DNA of 64,000 nt from Planctomycetota bacterium (GTDB lineage Bacteria; Planctomycetota; UBA1135; GCA-002686595). Made by a program: the position numbers and the translations under genes. The stretch lies in the NCBI GenBank assembly GCA_009691855.1, contig SIAI01000009.1, positions 1-64,000 on the forward strand, read 5' to 3'. The notes below the pieces were generated by a model, which was given only the letters and a program-made list of their open reading frames with translations, ran no database searches and was not told the DNA's origin. This document shows, one piece after another, positions 27,821 through 35,723 of the stretch (positions are counted from its first letter, which is position 1; every line of letters starts with the position of its first letter).

Positions 27821-30055
27821 TTGGGACGCTCGCAGAAGCTCGTGGTGCTCGTGAGCGCGCTGGCGCTCGTGCTGGTCGCGCCGTGGCTCCGTGACTCGGG
27901 GCGCGGCGCGCGCGTCGTCGAGCCGCGCAGCGTCGAGCGCGACGTCCCGGCGGACACGCCGCAACCGGGGTGGCTCCCCATCGCGCCACGAGAGCGCGTT
28001 GCGCTGAGCACGTCGGAGGCGACGACCGAAGGCACCGCGACGGACGCGCGGATTTCGAGATCCGCAGACGAGCCGCACGCGACGCACGGTCGCATCGAGG
28101 TCGAGGTCGTCGAGGCGACGCTCGCGCCGGCGCCGGACGTCACGGTGATCCTCGAGCGCGACGGAAAGATCGAGGCGCGCTCGACGGACGCCCGCGGGCG
28201 GGTCGCGTTCGACTTCGCGGAGGAGCTGGATCCCGACAACCCTGCGCGCGTCTGGGCGCACATCCTCGCGTCTCACTTCGATTCGGTCGAGGTGGAGCGC
28301 GCGATGCCACCGGGGCAACCGCTGCGCCTGATCCTGCAGCCGCACGGAGCGCTCGACGTGCAGGTGCTGACGGCGGAGGGACAGCCCGTCACGCGCGGCC
28401 AGGTCTTCGCGTCGAGCGCAGCTTCCGCGGCGGGACCCTGGGCCGGAGAGCCGGTGTCTGCGCCGATCCACGCTGGGCATGCGCGCCTTGCCGTCGACCT
28501 GGACCTCGCGCTGTTCCTCACCGCCCAGTCCGAGCGCGATCACCCGAGTCGCGGCGGCGCGGAGATCGACGGACCCGTCGAGCCGGGAGAGCGCGTCGCC
28601 GTCACGCTTCGCCTCTCCTTCGAGCGCACGACCTTCGCGTTCCGCGCGGTGGACGAGCAAGGCCACGCCCTGGCGGAGGGGGTGGATGCGGAATTCGTCG
28701 TCACGTCCGTCGGGCCGAGCAGCGAGATCGGCGAAGGCTTCGGCGGAGGTGACGACGGGCGCTTCGAGGCGTACCTCGACGCGGAGGCTGCGCCGGGAGA
28801 GCGCCGCGTGCTCGAGCTCCGCCACGACGCGCTCGCTCTCTTCGCAAAGGTGGACGTGAGCCGGTTCGCGCCGGGACGCATCGATCTCGGCGACATCGTG
28901 CTCCGCGCGGCGCCGCTCGTCGCCAGCGGGCGCGTCGTCGATCCGCGGGGACGTCCGCTCGCGGGTCTCGAGGTCGAGGCGACTCCGCGGGCCGGCACCG
29001 CGGAGAACGGCGAGCCCGTGTTCTGGTTCGGAGAGCGGAGCGCGCTCACCGGCGCCGACGGGACGTTCGCGGTGCGCGGCGCGCTCGCGCCGGGGTCCGT
29101 GAGGCTGCAGCTCGCCGGCGACGATCCGCAGGTCCAACCGCTCGTCGTCGCGGTCGGGACGACGGGCGTCGAGCTCGTGGCGCAGGCGACGGGCGGGCTC
29201 GCGGGCCGTGTCCTCTTCGATCCGGACGTGCCCTATCCGGGCCGCATCTCGATCGACGCGTATCCGCACGGCCACCGCGAGGCGAGCCGCTCGGGCGGAT
29301 TCGGCTCGTGGCGCCACAGCGTGCCTCTGCCGCCGGGCGCCTTCGAGTTCGACGGCCTGCTTCCGGGCTCGTACACCGTCACCGTGAGCGGCGACGAGGT
29401 GCTCGCCGAGGTCACCGGCATCCGCGTGGTCGGCGGCGAGATCGCGCGCGACCCACGCCTCGCGGAGCTCGATCTCCGCGGGCGACTGCACCTCTTCACG
29501 TTCGAGCTCGTGCCGCCGTCGCCGGGCTTCGAGCTCCGGAGCTCGGTGAGCTACACGGCGAGCGGCACGAGCGCGCCCGTGCAGTCCGCCGAATGGTTCC
29601 TGGACGAGGACCCGCGGCTCGCCACGCGCCTCGAGCACATCGACGCGACGCTGCGCGTGGAAGGCTGCCGCGCCGAGCGCTTCGTCGATCCGGGCCCGCG
29701 CACCGAGGTGCACCTGCGCGCGGGTTTGCCGACGCGCCTCGTGCTCCCGCGCGGCATCGCGCTGCCCGCGCCGCCGCTCCGGCTGGGCGCGACGCTGCTG
29801 GACGAGGACGGCAAGCCGAGCGGCGCGAGCTCCGCGCCCTTCGACGAGCACGGCGAGCTCCGCTGCTTCGCGCCCGCGCCCGGGCGCTTCCGCGTGGGCT
29901 GGCTGCTCGAGCGTCGGAACGCGAACGGCGACAACCGCTGCGCGCTCGCGGTGGAGCCCGCGCAGTTCGTGGAGGTGCGCGAGCAGGAGGGCGAGCAGCG
30001 CATCGAGCTCGCGCTCACGCCCGCGGCGCTGGCACGCGCGCTCGGCGTGCGCTGA
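27821..30055 (+). CDS. Membrane-anchored carboxypeptidase-regulatory-like surface protein, copy A
   Basis: A 744-residue protein with an N-terminal hydrophobic segment (KLVVLVSALALVLVAPWL) and a long extracytoplasmic part. Repeated stretches such as ASGRVVDPRGRPLAGLEVEA and LPGSYTVTVSGDEVLAEVTG look like carboxypeptidase-regulatory-like/beta-sandwich modules, used as structural or binding units on cell surfaces. No catalytic motif is visible. Start TTG 27821 is chosen because it aligns with ATG 30220 of the adjacent paralogue; no ATG is available in the same place. The two proteins share their N-terminus (GRSxKLVVLVSALALVLV), module order and C-terminus (EQEGEQ...). Function is unknown. Confidence 0.75.
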   Translation: MGRSQKLVVLVSALALVLVAPWLRDSGRGARVVEPRSVERDVPADTPQPGWLPIAPRERVALSTSEATTEGTATDARISRSADEPHATHGRIEVEVVEATLAPAPDVTVILERDGKIEARSTDARGRVAFDFAEELDPDNPARVWAHILASHFDSVEVERAMPPGQPLRLILQPHGALDVQVLTAEGQPVTRGQVFASSAASAAGPWAGEPVSAPIHAGHARLAVDLDLALFLTAQSERDHPSRGGAEIDGPVEPGERVAVTLRLSFERTTFAFRAVDEQGHALAEGVDAEFVVTSVGPSSEIGEGFGGGDDGRFEAYLDAEAAPGERRVLELRHDALALFAKVDVSRFAPGRIDLGDIVLRAAPLVASGRVVDPRGRPLAGLEVEATPRAGTAENGEPVFWFGERSALTGADGTFAVRGALAPGSVRLQLAGDDPQVQPLVVAVGTTGVELVAQATGGLAGRVLFDPDVPYPGRISIDAYPHGHREASRSGGFGSWRHSVPLPPGAFEFDGLLPGSYTVTVSGDEVLAEVTGIRVVGGEIARDPRLAELDLRGRLHLFTFELVPPSPGFELRSSVSYTASGTSAPVQSAEWFLDEDPRLATRLEHIDATLRVEGCRAERFVDPGPRTEVHLRAGLPTRLVLPRGIALPAPPLRLGATLLDEDGKPSGASSAPFDEHGELRCFAPAPGRFRVGWLLERRNANGDNRCALAVEPAQFVEVREQEGEQRIELALTPAALARALGVR

Positions 30056-30058
30056 GCC

Positions 30059-30175
30059 TCACTGCGCCGCGAGCCACGCGCCGAAGCCCTGCTCTCGTCG
30101 CCGCGCCGTTCTCGCGCGGCTTGTCGAAGTCGGCTCCGTGGCGGAGCACGGGTCCCATGTCCGGGGCGGCGTAGA
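30059..30175 (-). pseudogene. Eroded remnant of a HELTH-peptidase C-terminus
   Basis: On the minus strand this scrap encodes GADFDKPRENGAA and, after a frameshift, EQGFGAWLAAQ with a stop at 30059-30061. The intact peptidase at 32476-33855 ends GADFDKPYQNDAA, then about 16 residues that are deleted here, then EQGFASWLAAL. In both cases the stop lies 3 bp from the convergent stop of the surface-protein gene. The remnant shows that the two-gene unit was duplicated and one peptidase copy then lost. Confidence 0.75.
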
Positions 30176-30202
30176 AGCCACACCGCACCCGGCGCGCGGG
30201 CG

Positions 30203-30208
30203 TATCCT
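30203..30208 (+). promoter_or_regulatory. -10-like TATCCT before second paralogue
   Basis: Second copy of GTATCCTGTCGGG; TATCCT ends 11 nt before ATG 30220. Confidence 0.5.
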
Positions 30209-30219
30209 GTCGGGCGAGG

Positions 30220-32472
30220 ATGGGACGCTCGCACAAGCTCGTGGTGCTCGTGAGCGCGCTGGCGCTCGTGCTGGTGGCGCTGTGGCTCCGGGACTCGGAG
30301 CGCGGAGGGCGCGTCGTCGAGCCGCGCCGGGTCGAGCGCGAGGTCGTGGAGGACTCGCCGCCGCCGTCGCTGGTCGAAAGCGCGCTCCCGGAGCGCGTCG
30401 CGCTGAGCGCGCAGAACGAGACAGCCGAGGTGTCGGCTGTCACGGCGCCGGTCCCGAACGTCGTGGCCGCGCCGCCCGCGCCGCGCCTCGAGATCGAGGT
30501 CGTCGAGGCAAACCTCGAGCCCGTGGCAGGTGTCAGCGTGACCCTGGAGCAAGGGCTGCAGAGGCACCCTCGGACGAGCGATGCGCGCGGGCGCGTCGTG
30601 TTCAACGGCGCCGACCTCAGTGGTGCCGATTCGCTCCACCCGGTGCGCGTCTGCGCGGGGGTCGTCGCACGCGAGGCAGCCTGGGTCACCGTGGATCGTC
30701 CGACGCCGCCCGGAGAGCCGCTGCGCCTGGTCTTGCCGCCGCACGGCGCGCTCGACGTGCAGGTCCTCACGCCGGAGGGCAAGCCGGTCCGGGGCGCGAG
30801 CGTCGAGCTCTGCATCGTCGGCGAGCCCCGAGTCGGGCGCCTCACCCCCTCGAAACAACCCGGGTTCTCGGCGCGGGTCGAGATGGGGCACGCGCGCTTC
30901 CCGTGCGTGGACCTGGATCTCCAGCTCGAGGTCCTCGTCGAATCTCCGTTTGGTCTTGGGCGCGCCCAGGCGCTCGTCGATGGCCCCACGTTCCCCGGCG
31001 AGCTCGTCGAGCATTCGCTGGCGCTCGGCCTCGACCGCACGATCCTCCTCTTCCGCGCGCTGGACGACGGGCGTCGAGCGCTCGCGGGCGAGCTCCAGCT
31101 CAGCGTCGAGGTTCGCTACGGCACGGGGTTCAATTCGCGGGGCGTCAGCGTGGAAGCCGACGCCGATGGGCGCTTCGAGTGGGCTGTGGACGTCGCTTGC
31201 GCGCCCGGCGAGCGCCGCGAGCTCGAGGTCAACGCGGACGCACGCGGGCTGTCGGCGCGCGTAGACCTCAGCCGCTCGTTTCCACCCGGGCGCATCGACA
31301 TGGGCGACCTCGTGCTCCAACCGCTTCCGCTGGTCGCCAGCGGGCGGGTCGTCGATCCGGAGGGCCGGCCGATCGAAGGCGTCACGGTCAGGGGCTCGAC
31401 CCGCATCAACGCGCCGAAGGCGGAAAGGCCCGTGTTCATGCCCAGCTGGAAGCTGTCTGCCGAGACCGCGGCGGACGGAGCGTTCGCGCTGCACGGCAGC
31501 GTCGCGCACGGTCCGGTCCAGCTGGGGCTCAGCGAGACGAAGCTGCGCGCCGAGCCGCTCGAGGTCATCCTCGGCGCGACGGACGTCGAGCTCGTGGCCT
31601 TCCAGACGGGCGGGATCGCGGGCCGACTGCTGCTCGATCCCGGGATCCGCCTCATCCACCCGCTGAGCGTCTCCGTGCATCCCGACTCCCACCCGGAGGC
31701 GGTCGAGTCCACCTCGCGCGGTCTGGGACGCCGCGCGCAGAAGGCTCCGGGCTCCTTCGCGCTCCAGGGGCTGCTGCCGGGCTCGTACACCCTCGTCGTC
31801 GCGGCCGACGAGCCGTTGTTCGAAGCGCACGGCATCCTCGTCGTGAGCGGCGAGGTCGCGAACGACCCACGCATCCAGGAGATCGACCTGCGCGGCCGCC
31901 TGCATCTGTTCGCGCTCGCGCTCGTCGCGCCGTCGAGCTCGGCAGGGCTGGCGGGCGTCGTCATGTTCATGCCGGCTGGGGCGAGCGCCCCCGTGTACTC
32001 GCGCCATCTGCAGGGCATGGACAGCGTGGTGGAGCTGCTCTCGACGCTCCCGCAGATCGACGCGACCGTGCGCGTGGACGGGTACCGGCTCGAGCACCTG
32101 ACCGATCTCGGCCCGCGCACCGAGGTCCACCTGCGAACGGGCCTGTGCATGCGCCTGACCCTCCCGACCGAGTTCGAGCCTCCGGATCCGCCGCTCCTGC
32201 TCGGCGCGACGCTCGTCGACGCTGCCGACGAGCGCGCCGGCGCCACCATCCAGTTCTTCGACGAGCGGGGCGAGCTCGCCTGCTTCGTGCCCGCGGCTGG
32301 GCGCTACAAGGTGCGCTGGCTGCTCGAGCGGCTCGACACGGGTGGCGGCTCGAGCGGGTCGATCGAGATCGAGCCGCCGCAGTTCGTGGACGTCCACGAG
32401 CAGGAGGGCGAGCAAAGCGTCGCTCTCCAGATCAGGCCCGAGGCGCTCGCGCGCGCGCTGGAAGCGCGCTGA
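30220..32472 (+). CDS. Membrane-anchored carboxypeptidase-regulatory-like surface protein, copy B
   Basis: A 750-residue paralogue of the preceding gene. The N-terminal anchor (KLVVLVSALALVLVALWL), module order and C-terminal EQEGEQ are shared, while the middle parts have diverged, so the duplication is not recent. ASGRVVDPEGRPIEGVTV and LPGSYTLVVAADEPLFEAHG mark the regulatory-like modules. ATG 30220 follows the conserved GTATCCTGTCGGG. It converges on the HELTH peptidase with only 3 bp between stops. A link with that peptidase (shared regulation or processing) is possible but unproven. Confidence 0.78.
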   Translation: MGRSHKLVVLVSALALVLVALWLRDSERGGRVVEPRRVEREVVEDSPPPSLVESALPERVALSAQNETAEVSAVTAPVPNVVAAPPAPRLEIEVVEANLEPVAGVSVTLEQGLQRHPRTSDARGRVVFNGADLSGADSLHPVRVCAGVVAREAAWVTVDRPTPPGEPLRLVLPPHGALDVQVLTPEGKPVRGASVELCIVGEPRVGRLTPSKQPGFSARVEMGHARFPCVDLDLQLEVLVESPFGLGRAQALVDGPTFPGELVEHSLALGLDRTILLFRALDDGRRALAGELQLSVEVRYGTGFNSRGVSVEADADGRFEWAVDVACAPGERRELEVNADARGLSARVDLSRSFPPGRIDMGDLVLQPLPLVASGRVVDPEGRPIEGVTVRGSTRINAPKAERPVFMPSWKLSAETAADGAFALHGSVAHGPVQLGLSETKLRAEPLEVILGATDVELVAFQTGGIAGRLLLDPGIRLIHPLSVSVHPDSHPEAVESTSRGLGRRAQKAPGSFALQGLLPGSYTLVVAADEPLFEAHGILVVSGEVANDPRIQEIDLRGRLHLFALALVAPSSSAGLAGVVMFMPAGASAPVYSRHLQGMDSVVELLSTLPQIDATVRVDGYRLEHLTDLGPRTEVHLRTGLCMRLTLPTEFEPPDPPLLLGATLVDAADERAGATIQFFDERGELACFVPAAGRYKVRWLLERLDTGGGSSGSIEIEPPQFVDVHEQEGEQSVALQIRPEALARALEAR

Positions 32473-32475
32473 GCT

Positions 32476-33855
32476 TCACAGTGCCGCCAGCCAGCTCGCA
32501 AAGCCCTGCTCCAGCGCCGGCAGATCCTTCTCGAACAGCTGCAAGAACAGCTTCCGGCTCGAGGCCGCGTCGTTCTGATACGGCTTGTCGAAGTCCGCGC
32601 CCGCGGCGGAGCCGAAGCACATCGTGCGCCAGCGGTCGAGGCGCTCCGCGAACTCGGCATCCGCGGCCTCGCGCAGGTAGCGCAGGAAGGCCCACGACTC
32701 GCAGTAGAAACGGCGCGCGGCGAGCTTGTCCTGGGCGAGGAGCGCGCGCGCGTCGCCCTCGAGCAGGTCGCGCAGCGCGAGCGGCGCGGCGCGCAGCTCG
32801 TCGAGACGCGTGATGGACATCTTCCCGCGCGTCTCGAGCGTCGCGCCGTCCCAGCGGAACACGCCCTCGCCGCCGTAGGTCTCGGCGCTGCCCTCGAGGA
32901 ACCAGCTCGGGAACACGGCGGGGGAGACGCTGAGCTGGAAGAGGTGCGTGAGCTCGTGCAGCGCGAGGCCGAGCACGTACGGCTCGGTGCTGCCCTCCTT
33001 GCACAGGACCGCGGTACCCGCCACGTGGTCGGCGAAGCCGTCGGCGGCGTGGTAGCCCGAGAGGCCGGTCACGTCGAGGTAGCGGTCGTAGGTCTTGCGC
33101 TCGGCGAGCACCGCGATCTGCAGACGCCGCTCGGGTTTGCCGCCGAAGTCTTCGAAGAGCAGCGGCAGGAGCGCCGAGGCCGCGGCGTGCAGACGCTCGG
33201 CCTCCTCGACGCTGGTGGTCGAGCGCACGCGCAGCTCGGGCGAGCTGGCCTCGAAGATGCGCGTCAGGTCCGGCACACGTTGCAGGAAGGCGTCGCGCAT
33301 GTAGGGGCGGCCGTTGATCTCGATCGCGGCCTTGCGCGCGCGCTCGGCCAGCGCGCCCTTGAAGCGCGCGCCCGCGACGACCAGCGCGCCCTCCTCGAAC
33401 ACGAGCGGCTCGTCGAGCTCGAGCAGGAGATCGCGCAGCTCGGTGAAGGCCTGCTCCTCGAGCTCGTTGCGCTGCGCCCATTTCACGAGCTCGAGGCGCG
33501 CCTCGCGGTCCTGCTCGCGCAGCTTCTGCGCCTTCTTCGCGTAGGCCTCGAGCTTCGCCGCCGAGGGGTGCTCGAGCTTGCGCTTCCAGAAGGCGTCCTC
33601 GTACTGACGCATGAGCTTCAGCACGAACTCGGCGGTCGAGTTGCGCCCACGGGCGACCTCGGCGGCCATCACGATCTGCGCCGCGGCCTGCGTGGTCAGG
33701 CCCTTGTCGCGCAGCTCGAGGCCGTACTCGAGGTGCCGCTGGCCGTTGTGCGCGAGGACGCGCGTGCGCTCCTGCTTGTAGTCCTGGATGAGTTTCTCGC
33801 GCCGGTCCGACTGGGGCGCGAGCGCGACGAGCAGCAGGATGAGTGAAGCGAGCAG
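32476..33855 (-). CDS. Secreted HELTH-motif zinc metallopeptidase, probable CTG start
   Basis: A 459-residue protein if it starts at CTG 33855. The zinc motif HELTH (about residue 300) with a following FLEGSAETYGG glutamate fits the gluzincin-like DUF1570 type of peptidase. The conventional starts (GTG 33675, ATG 33672) would drop 60 well-coded residues that include a signal-like LLASLILLLVALA and a charged helix. CTG 33855 is preceded by a perfect AGGAGG with 8-nt spacing, and no ATG, GTG or TTG occurs between. A secreted or periplasmic location is inferred. Its stop is 3 bp from the convergent surface-protein gene. Confidence 0.7.
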   Translation of the reverse strand: MLASLILLLVALAPQSDRREKLIQDYKQERTRVLAHNGQRHLEYGLELRDKGLTTQAAAQIVMAAEVARGRNSTAEFVLKLMRQYEDAFWKRKLEHPSAAKLEAYAKKAQKLREQDREARLELVKWAQRNELEEQAFTELRDLLLELDEPLVFEEGALVVAGARFKGALAERARKAAIEINGRPYMRDAFLQRVPDLTRIFEASSPELRVRSTTSVEEAERLHAAASALLPLLFEDFGGKPERRLQIAVLAERKTYDRYLDVTGLSGYHAADGFADHVAGTAVLCKEGSTEPYVLGLALHELTHLFQLSVSPAVFPSWFLEGSAETYGGEGVFRWDGATLETRGKMSITRLDELRAAPLALRDLLEGDARALLAQDKLAARRFYCESWAFLRYLREAADAEFAERLDRWRTMCFGSAAGADFDKPYQNDAASSRKLFLQLFEKDLPALEQGFASWLAAL

Positions 33856-33907
33856 CGGACGGACCTCCTGGCCTCAGCGTAACGCAGCCGGGCCGTTCCC
33901 GGACGGT

Positions 33908-34042
33908 CTCAGAGTGTGAGCAACAATCCAGCCACGGCGAGCTTCGAGGTCTTGGGGGCGCGAGGAACTCGCGCCCAGGGGGTTCGAGAGTGAGCCAGAA
34001 CGCCCGCGCCGGAGCGGCGCGGGATTCTTGCTCACGCTCTCA
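33908..34042 (-). repeat. 3'-end repeat, copy 1 (hairpin-rich, ~135 bp)
   Basis: Read on the minus strand it begins at the stop codon of the aspartyl protease gene. It matches 47199-47332 over its whole length with few changes. It contains a long hairpin (arms GAGCAAGAA and TTCTGGCTC, 33992-34033, with an inner GC stem) and a second GGCGCGAG/CTCGCGCC stem. It may act as a terminator or mRNA 3' stabiliser. Confidence 0.75.
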
Positions 34043-34981
34043 GCCGCGCGGCCGCAAGCAGATCCGCGAGCCCGGGTAGTCGAGCGTGAGCACGAAGCGT
34101 TCGAGCACCTTCGTGCCGATGCTGCCGTCGCGGCCCTCCTCGGCCGAGATGCCCTTGGCCTCGAGCGGGAACGAGGCCTCGAGCGCGTCGAAGCGCTCGC
34201 CGGCGAGCTCGAAGGAAGCGAGGCGCCCGCACTTGATGGCCACGAAGCCGCCCACTCCGCCGAGCTTGCCGTCCGTGAGCTCGCGACCCTCCAGCAGCTT
34301 GAAACGGCGCACCGTGGGCTCCTGGAAGGTGACCCCGGTGTTCGCGCCGATGTCGAGCTGGAAGCGGCCAACGCGTCCTTCGTAGCTCGCCGTCACGGTG
34401 GGGATCAGGTGGTCGAACTCGAGCGGCGTCCAGGCGCCAGCCGCGAGCGCGTAGGTCGATGGATCGTACAGCGCGATGCGCGGTGTCTTGAGATCGAGCT
34501 CGACGACGCAGCGCGCAAGCAAGCCGTAGCCGATCACGCCCGCGATCTCGACGCCGAGGGGCTCCTTCAGGAACGTGAGGTCGGTGCGCATGAGCGGCAC
34601 GCCGTGCAGCGTCAGCGGCCCGAGCTCGAGCAGCTCGGCCAGGGCGCCCTGGGTCACGGTCGAGCCGCCCGTTCCGGAGGTCGGCAGGTCGCCGGCCGCG
34701 GCAAGCTCGAACGACTCCGCCAGCGGCGTCGAGACCACGCAGATCCCCGCGCCGGTGTCGAAAATGAACCAGCCGCCCTCGTGGCCGTTCAGCGCCGGCC
34801 GCACGAGCAGGTGCCCGGTCCTGGCGCGCCGGACCTCGAGCTCAGGCTCCACCGCGGGGTCGAAGCTCGCCGTGCCCGCGTTCGTGGCATGCAGCATCCC
34901 GTGATCCTGCGATCCGCCCGGGACCGTAGCGGCCGACGGTGACGACGAGGACAGCACGAGGGCGCAGGCGAGGATCTTCAT
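34040..34981 (-). CDS. Secreted retropepsin-like aspartyl protease
   Basis: A 313-residue protein with an N-terminal signal-like segment (KILACALVLSSSSPSAA). It has two aspartyl-protease-type half motifs: FIFDTGAG (near residue 75) and LDIGANTGV (near 205), so both lobes are in one chain. The first has the classical DTG; the second is DIG. Family members are often annotated as clan AA aspartic proteases or pepsin/retropepsin-like. ATG 34981 overlaps the stop of the ArsR-type regulator (ATGA), so the two are co-translated. No substrate can be named. Confidence 0.75.
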   Translation of the reverse strand: MKILACALVLSSSSPSAATVPGGSQDHGMLHATNAGTASFDPAVEPELEVRRARTGHLLVRPALNGHEGGWFIFDTGAGICVVSTPLAESFELAAAGDLPTSGTGGSTVTQGALAELLELGPLTLHGVPLMRTDLTFLKEPLGVEIAGVIGYGLLARCVVELDLKTPRIALYDPSTYALAAGAWTPLEFDHLIPTVTASYEGRVGRFQLDIGANTGVTFQEPTVRRFKLLEGRELTDGKLGGVGGFVAIKCGRLASFELAGERFDALEASFPLEAKGISAEEGRDGSIGTKVLERFVLTLDYPGSRICLRPRG

Positions 34982-35586
34982 GGGCGGAGACTCCGGGACT
35001 TCGGCGGTTTCGACGGCGCGCGCTTCGAGGGCGAGGGCGCGAGCACGAAGGAGAGCGAGATCGGCGTGGCGTCGGGCTCGGGCTTGCCGGCCGAGACGGT
35101 CGCGACGAGTTCTTCGAGCAGCGCGTTCACGCGCGCCAGGCGCTGCGGCGTGGCCCAGCCCTTCGCGCGCCCGCCGCGCAGCGTGCGCTGCGGTCCCGCG
35201 CTGACGCCGCTGCCCGCCGCGAGCGCGCGCTGGAATTCGCGCCACGTCAGGCGCTGCGCGGCGGCCACGACGCGCCCGATGTCGGCGGGCCGCACGGGCG
35301 CCGCGTAGTTGAGGCGCAGCGGCCGCAGCGCGAGGTCGTAGACGGCGAAGACGTGGCGCCCCTCCTTGCGCCGCTCGCGCTCGACGACGAGGCCGACCTT
35401 CTCGAGCCGGCGCAGGTGGTGGTACAGCGCGTCGGCCGGGCGCCCGAGCAGCGCGCCGAGCTCGGCCACCGAGCGCGCGCCGGCGGACTCGAGCACGTCC
35501 ACGAGCTCCTGGCGCGCGGGGCCGGCGAGGGCGCGGACCTGGGCGGGGGAGAGCGGCGGCGGGGCGGAGGGACGGACGGGGCTCAC
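34978..35586 (-). CDS. ArsR-type winged-helix transcriptional regulator
   Basis: A 202-residue regulator. Residues ~15-85 form the winged helix: LAGPARQELVDVLESAG, SVAELGALLGRPADALYHHL (recognition helix) and VVERERRKEGRHVFAVYDL. The C-terminal half resembles no sensor I know and ends basic. No obvious metal-binding cysteines are present, so sensing is not by the classical ArsR thiol route. GTG 35586 lies next to a strong AT-rich promoter/operator. It overlaps the aspartyl protease gene by 4 bp, which it may control together with itself. Confidence 0.78.
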   Translation of the reverse strand: MSPVRPSAPPPLSPAQVRALAGPARQELVDVLESAGARSVAELGALLGRPADALYHHLRRLEKVGLVVERERRKEGRHVFAVYDLALRPLRLNYAAPVRPADIGRVVAAAQRLTWREFQRALAAGSGVSAGPQRTLRGGRAKGWATPQRLARVNALLEELVATVSAGKPEPDATPISLSFVLAPSPSKRAPSKPPKSRSLRP

Positions 35587-35590
35587 GGGT

Positions 35591-35610
35591 GAATAAGTAT
35601 ACAGATATTC
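35591..35610 (-). promoter_or_regulatory. AT-rich promoter and candidate ArsR operator
   Basis: GAATA...TATTC is an imperfect inverted repeat of 20 bp, strikingly AT-rich in this genome. On the minus strand it contains TATACT (35601-35596), a good -10 box, 9 nt before GTG 35586. The overlap suggests autorepression. Confidence 0.5.
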
Positions 35611-35690
35611 AAACGTAAGGCGGGGCCCGGTATTCGTGGAAGACGCCTTGGAGCGGTTCCGAGTCTGTGATGCGGGCGTGCCCGAGGCTT

Positions 35691-35718
35691 CTGGGCGCGA
35701 GAGGACTCGCGCCCCCAG
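35691..35718 (-). terminator. Hairpin downstream of sulfatase
   Basis: CTGGGCGCGAG (35691-35701) and CTCGCGCCCCCAG (35706-35718) pair with a 2-nt bulge around an AGGA loop. It lies 6 bp after the sulfatase stop (minus strand). The GGCGCGAG/CTCGCGCC core matches a stem of the 3'-end repeats. Confidence 0.5.
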
Positions 35719-35723
35719 GACTC

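Noticed and set aside
29551-32415. 954-codon antisense frame across the second surface-protein gene
   Set aside because: Shadow frame; the plus-strand paralogues align with each other and have signal segments.
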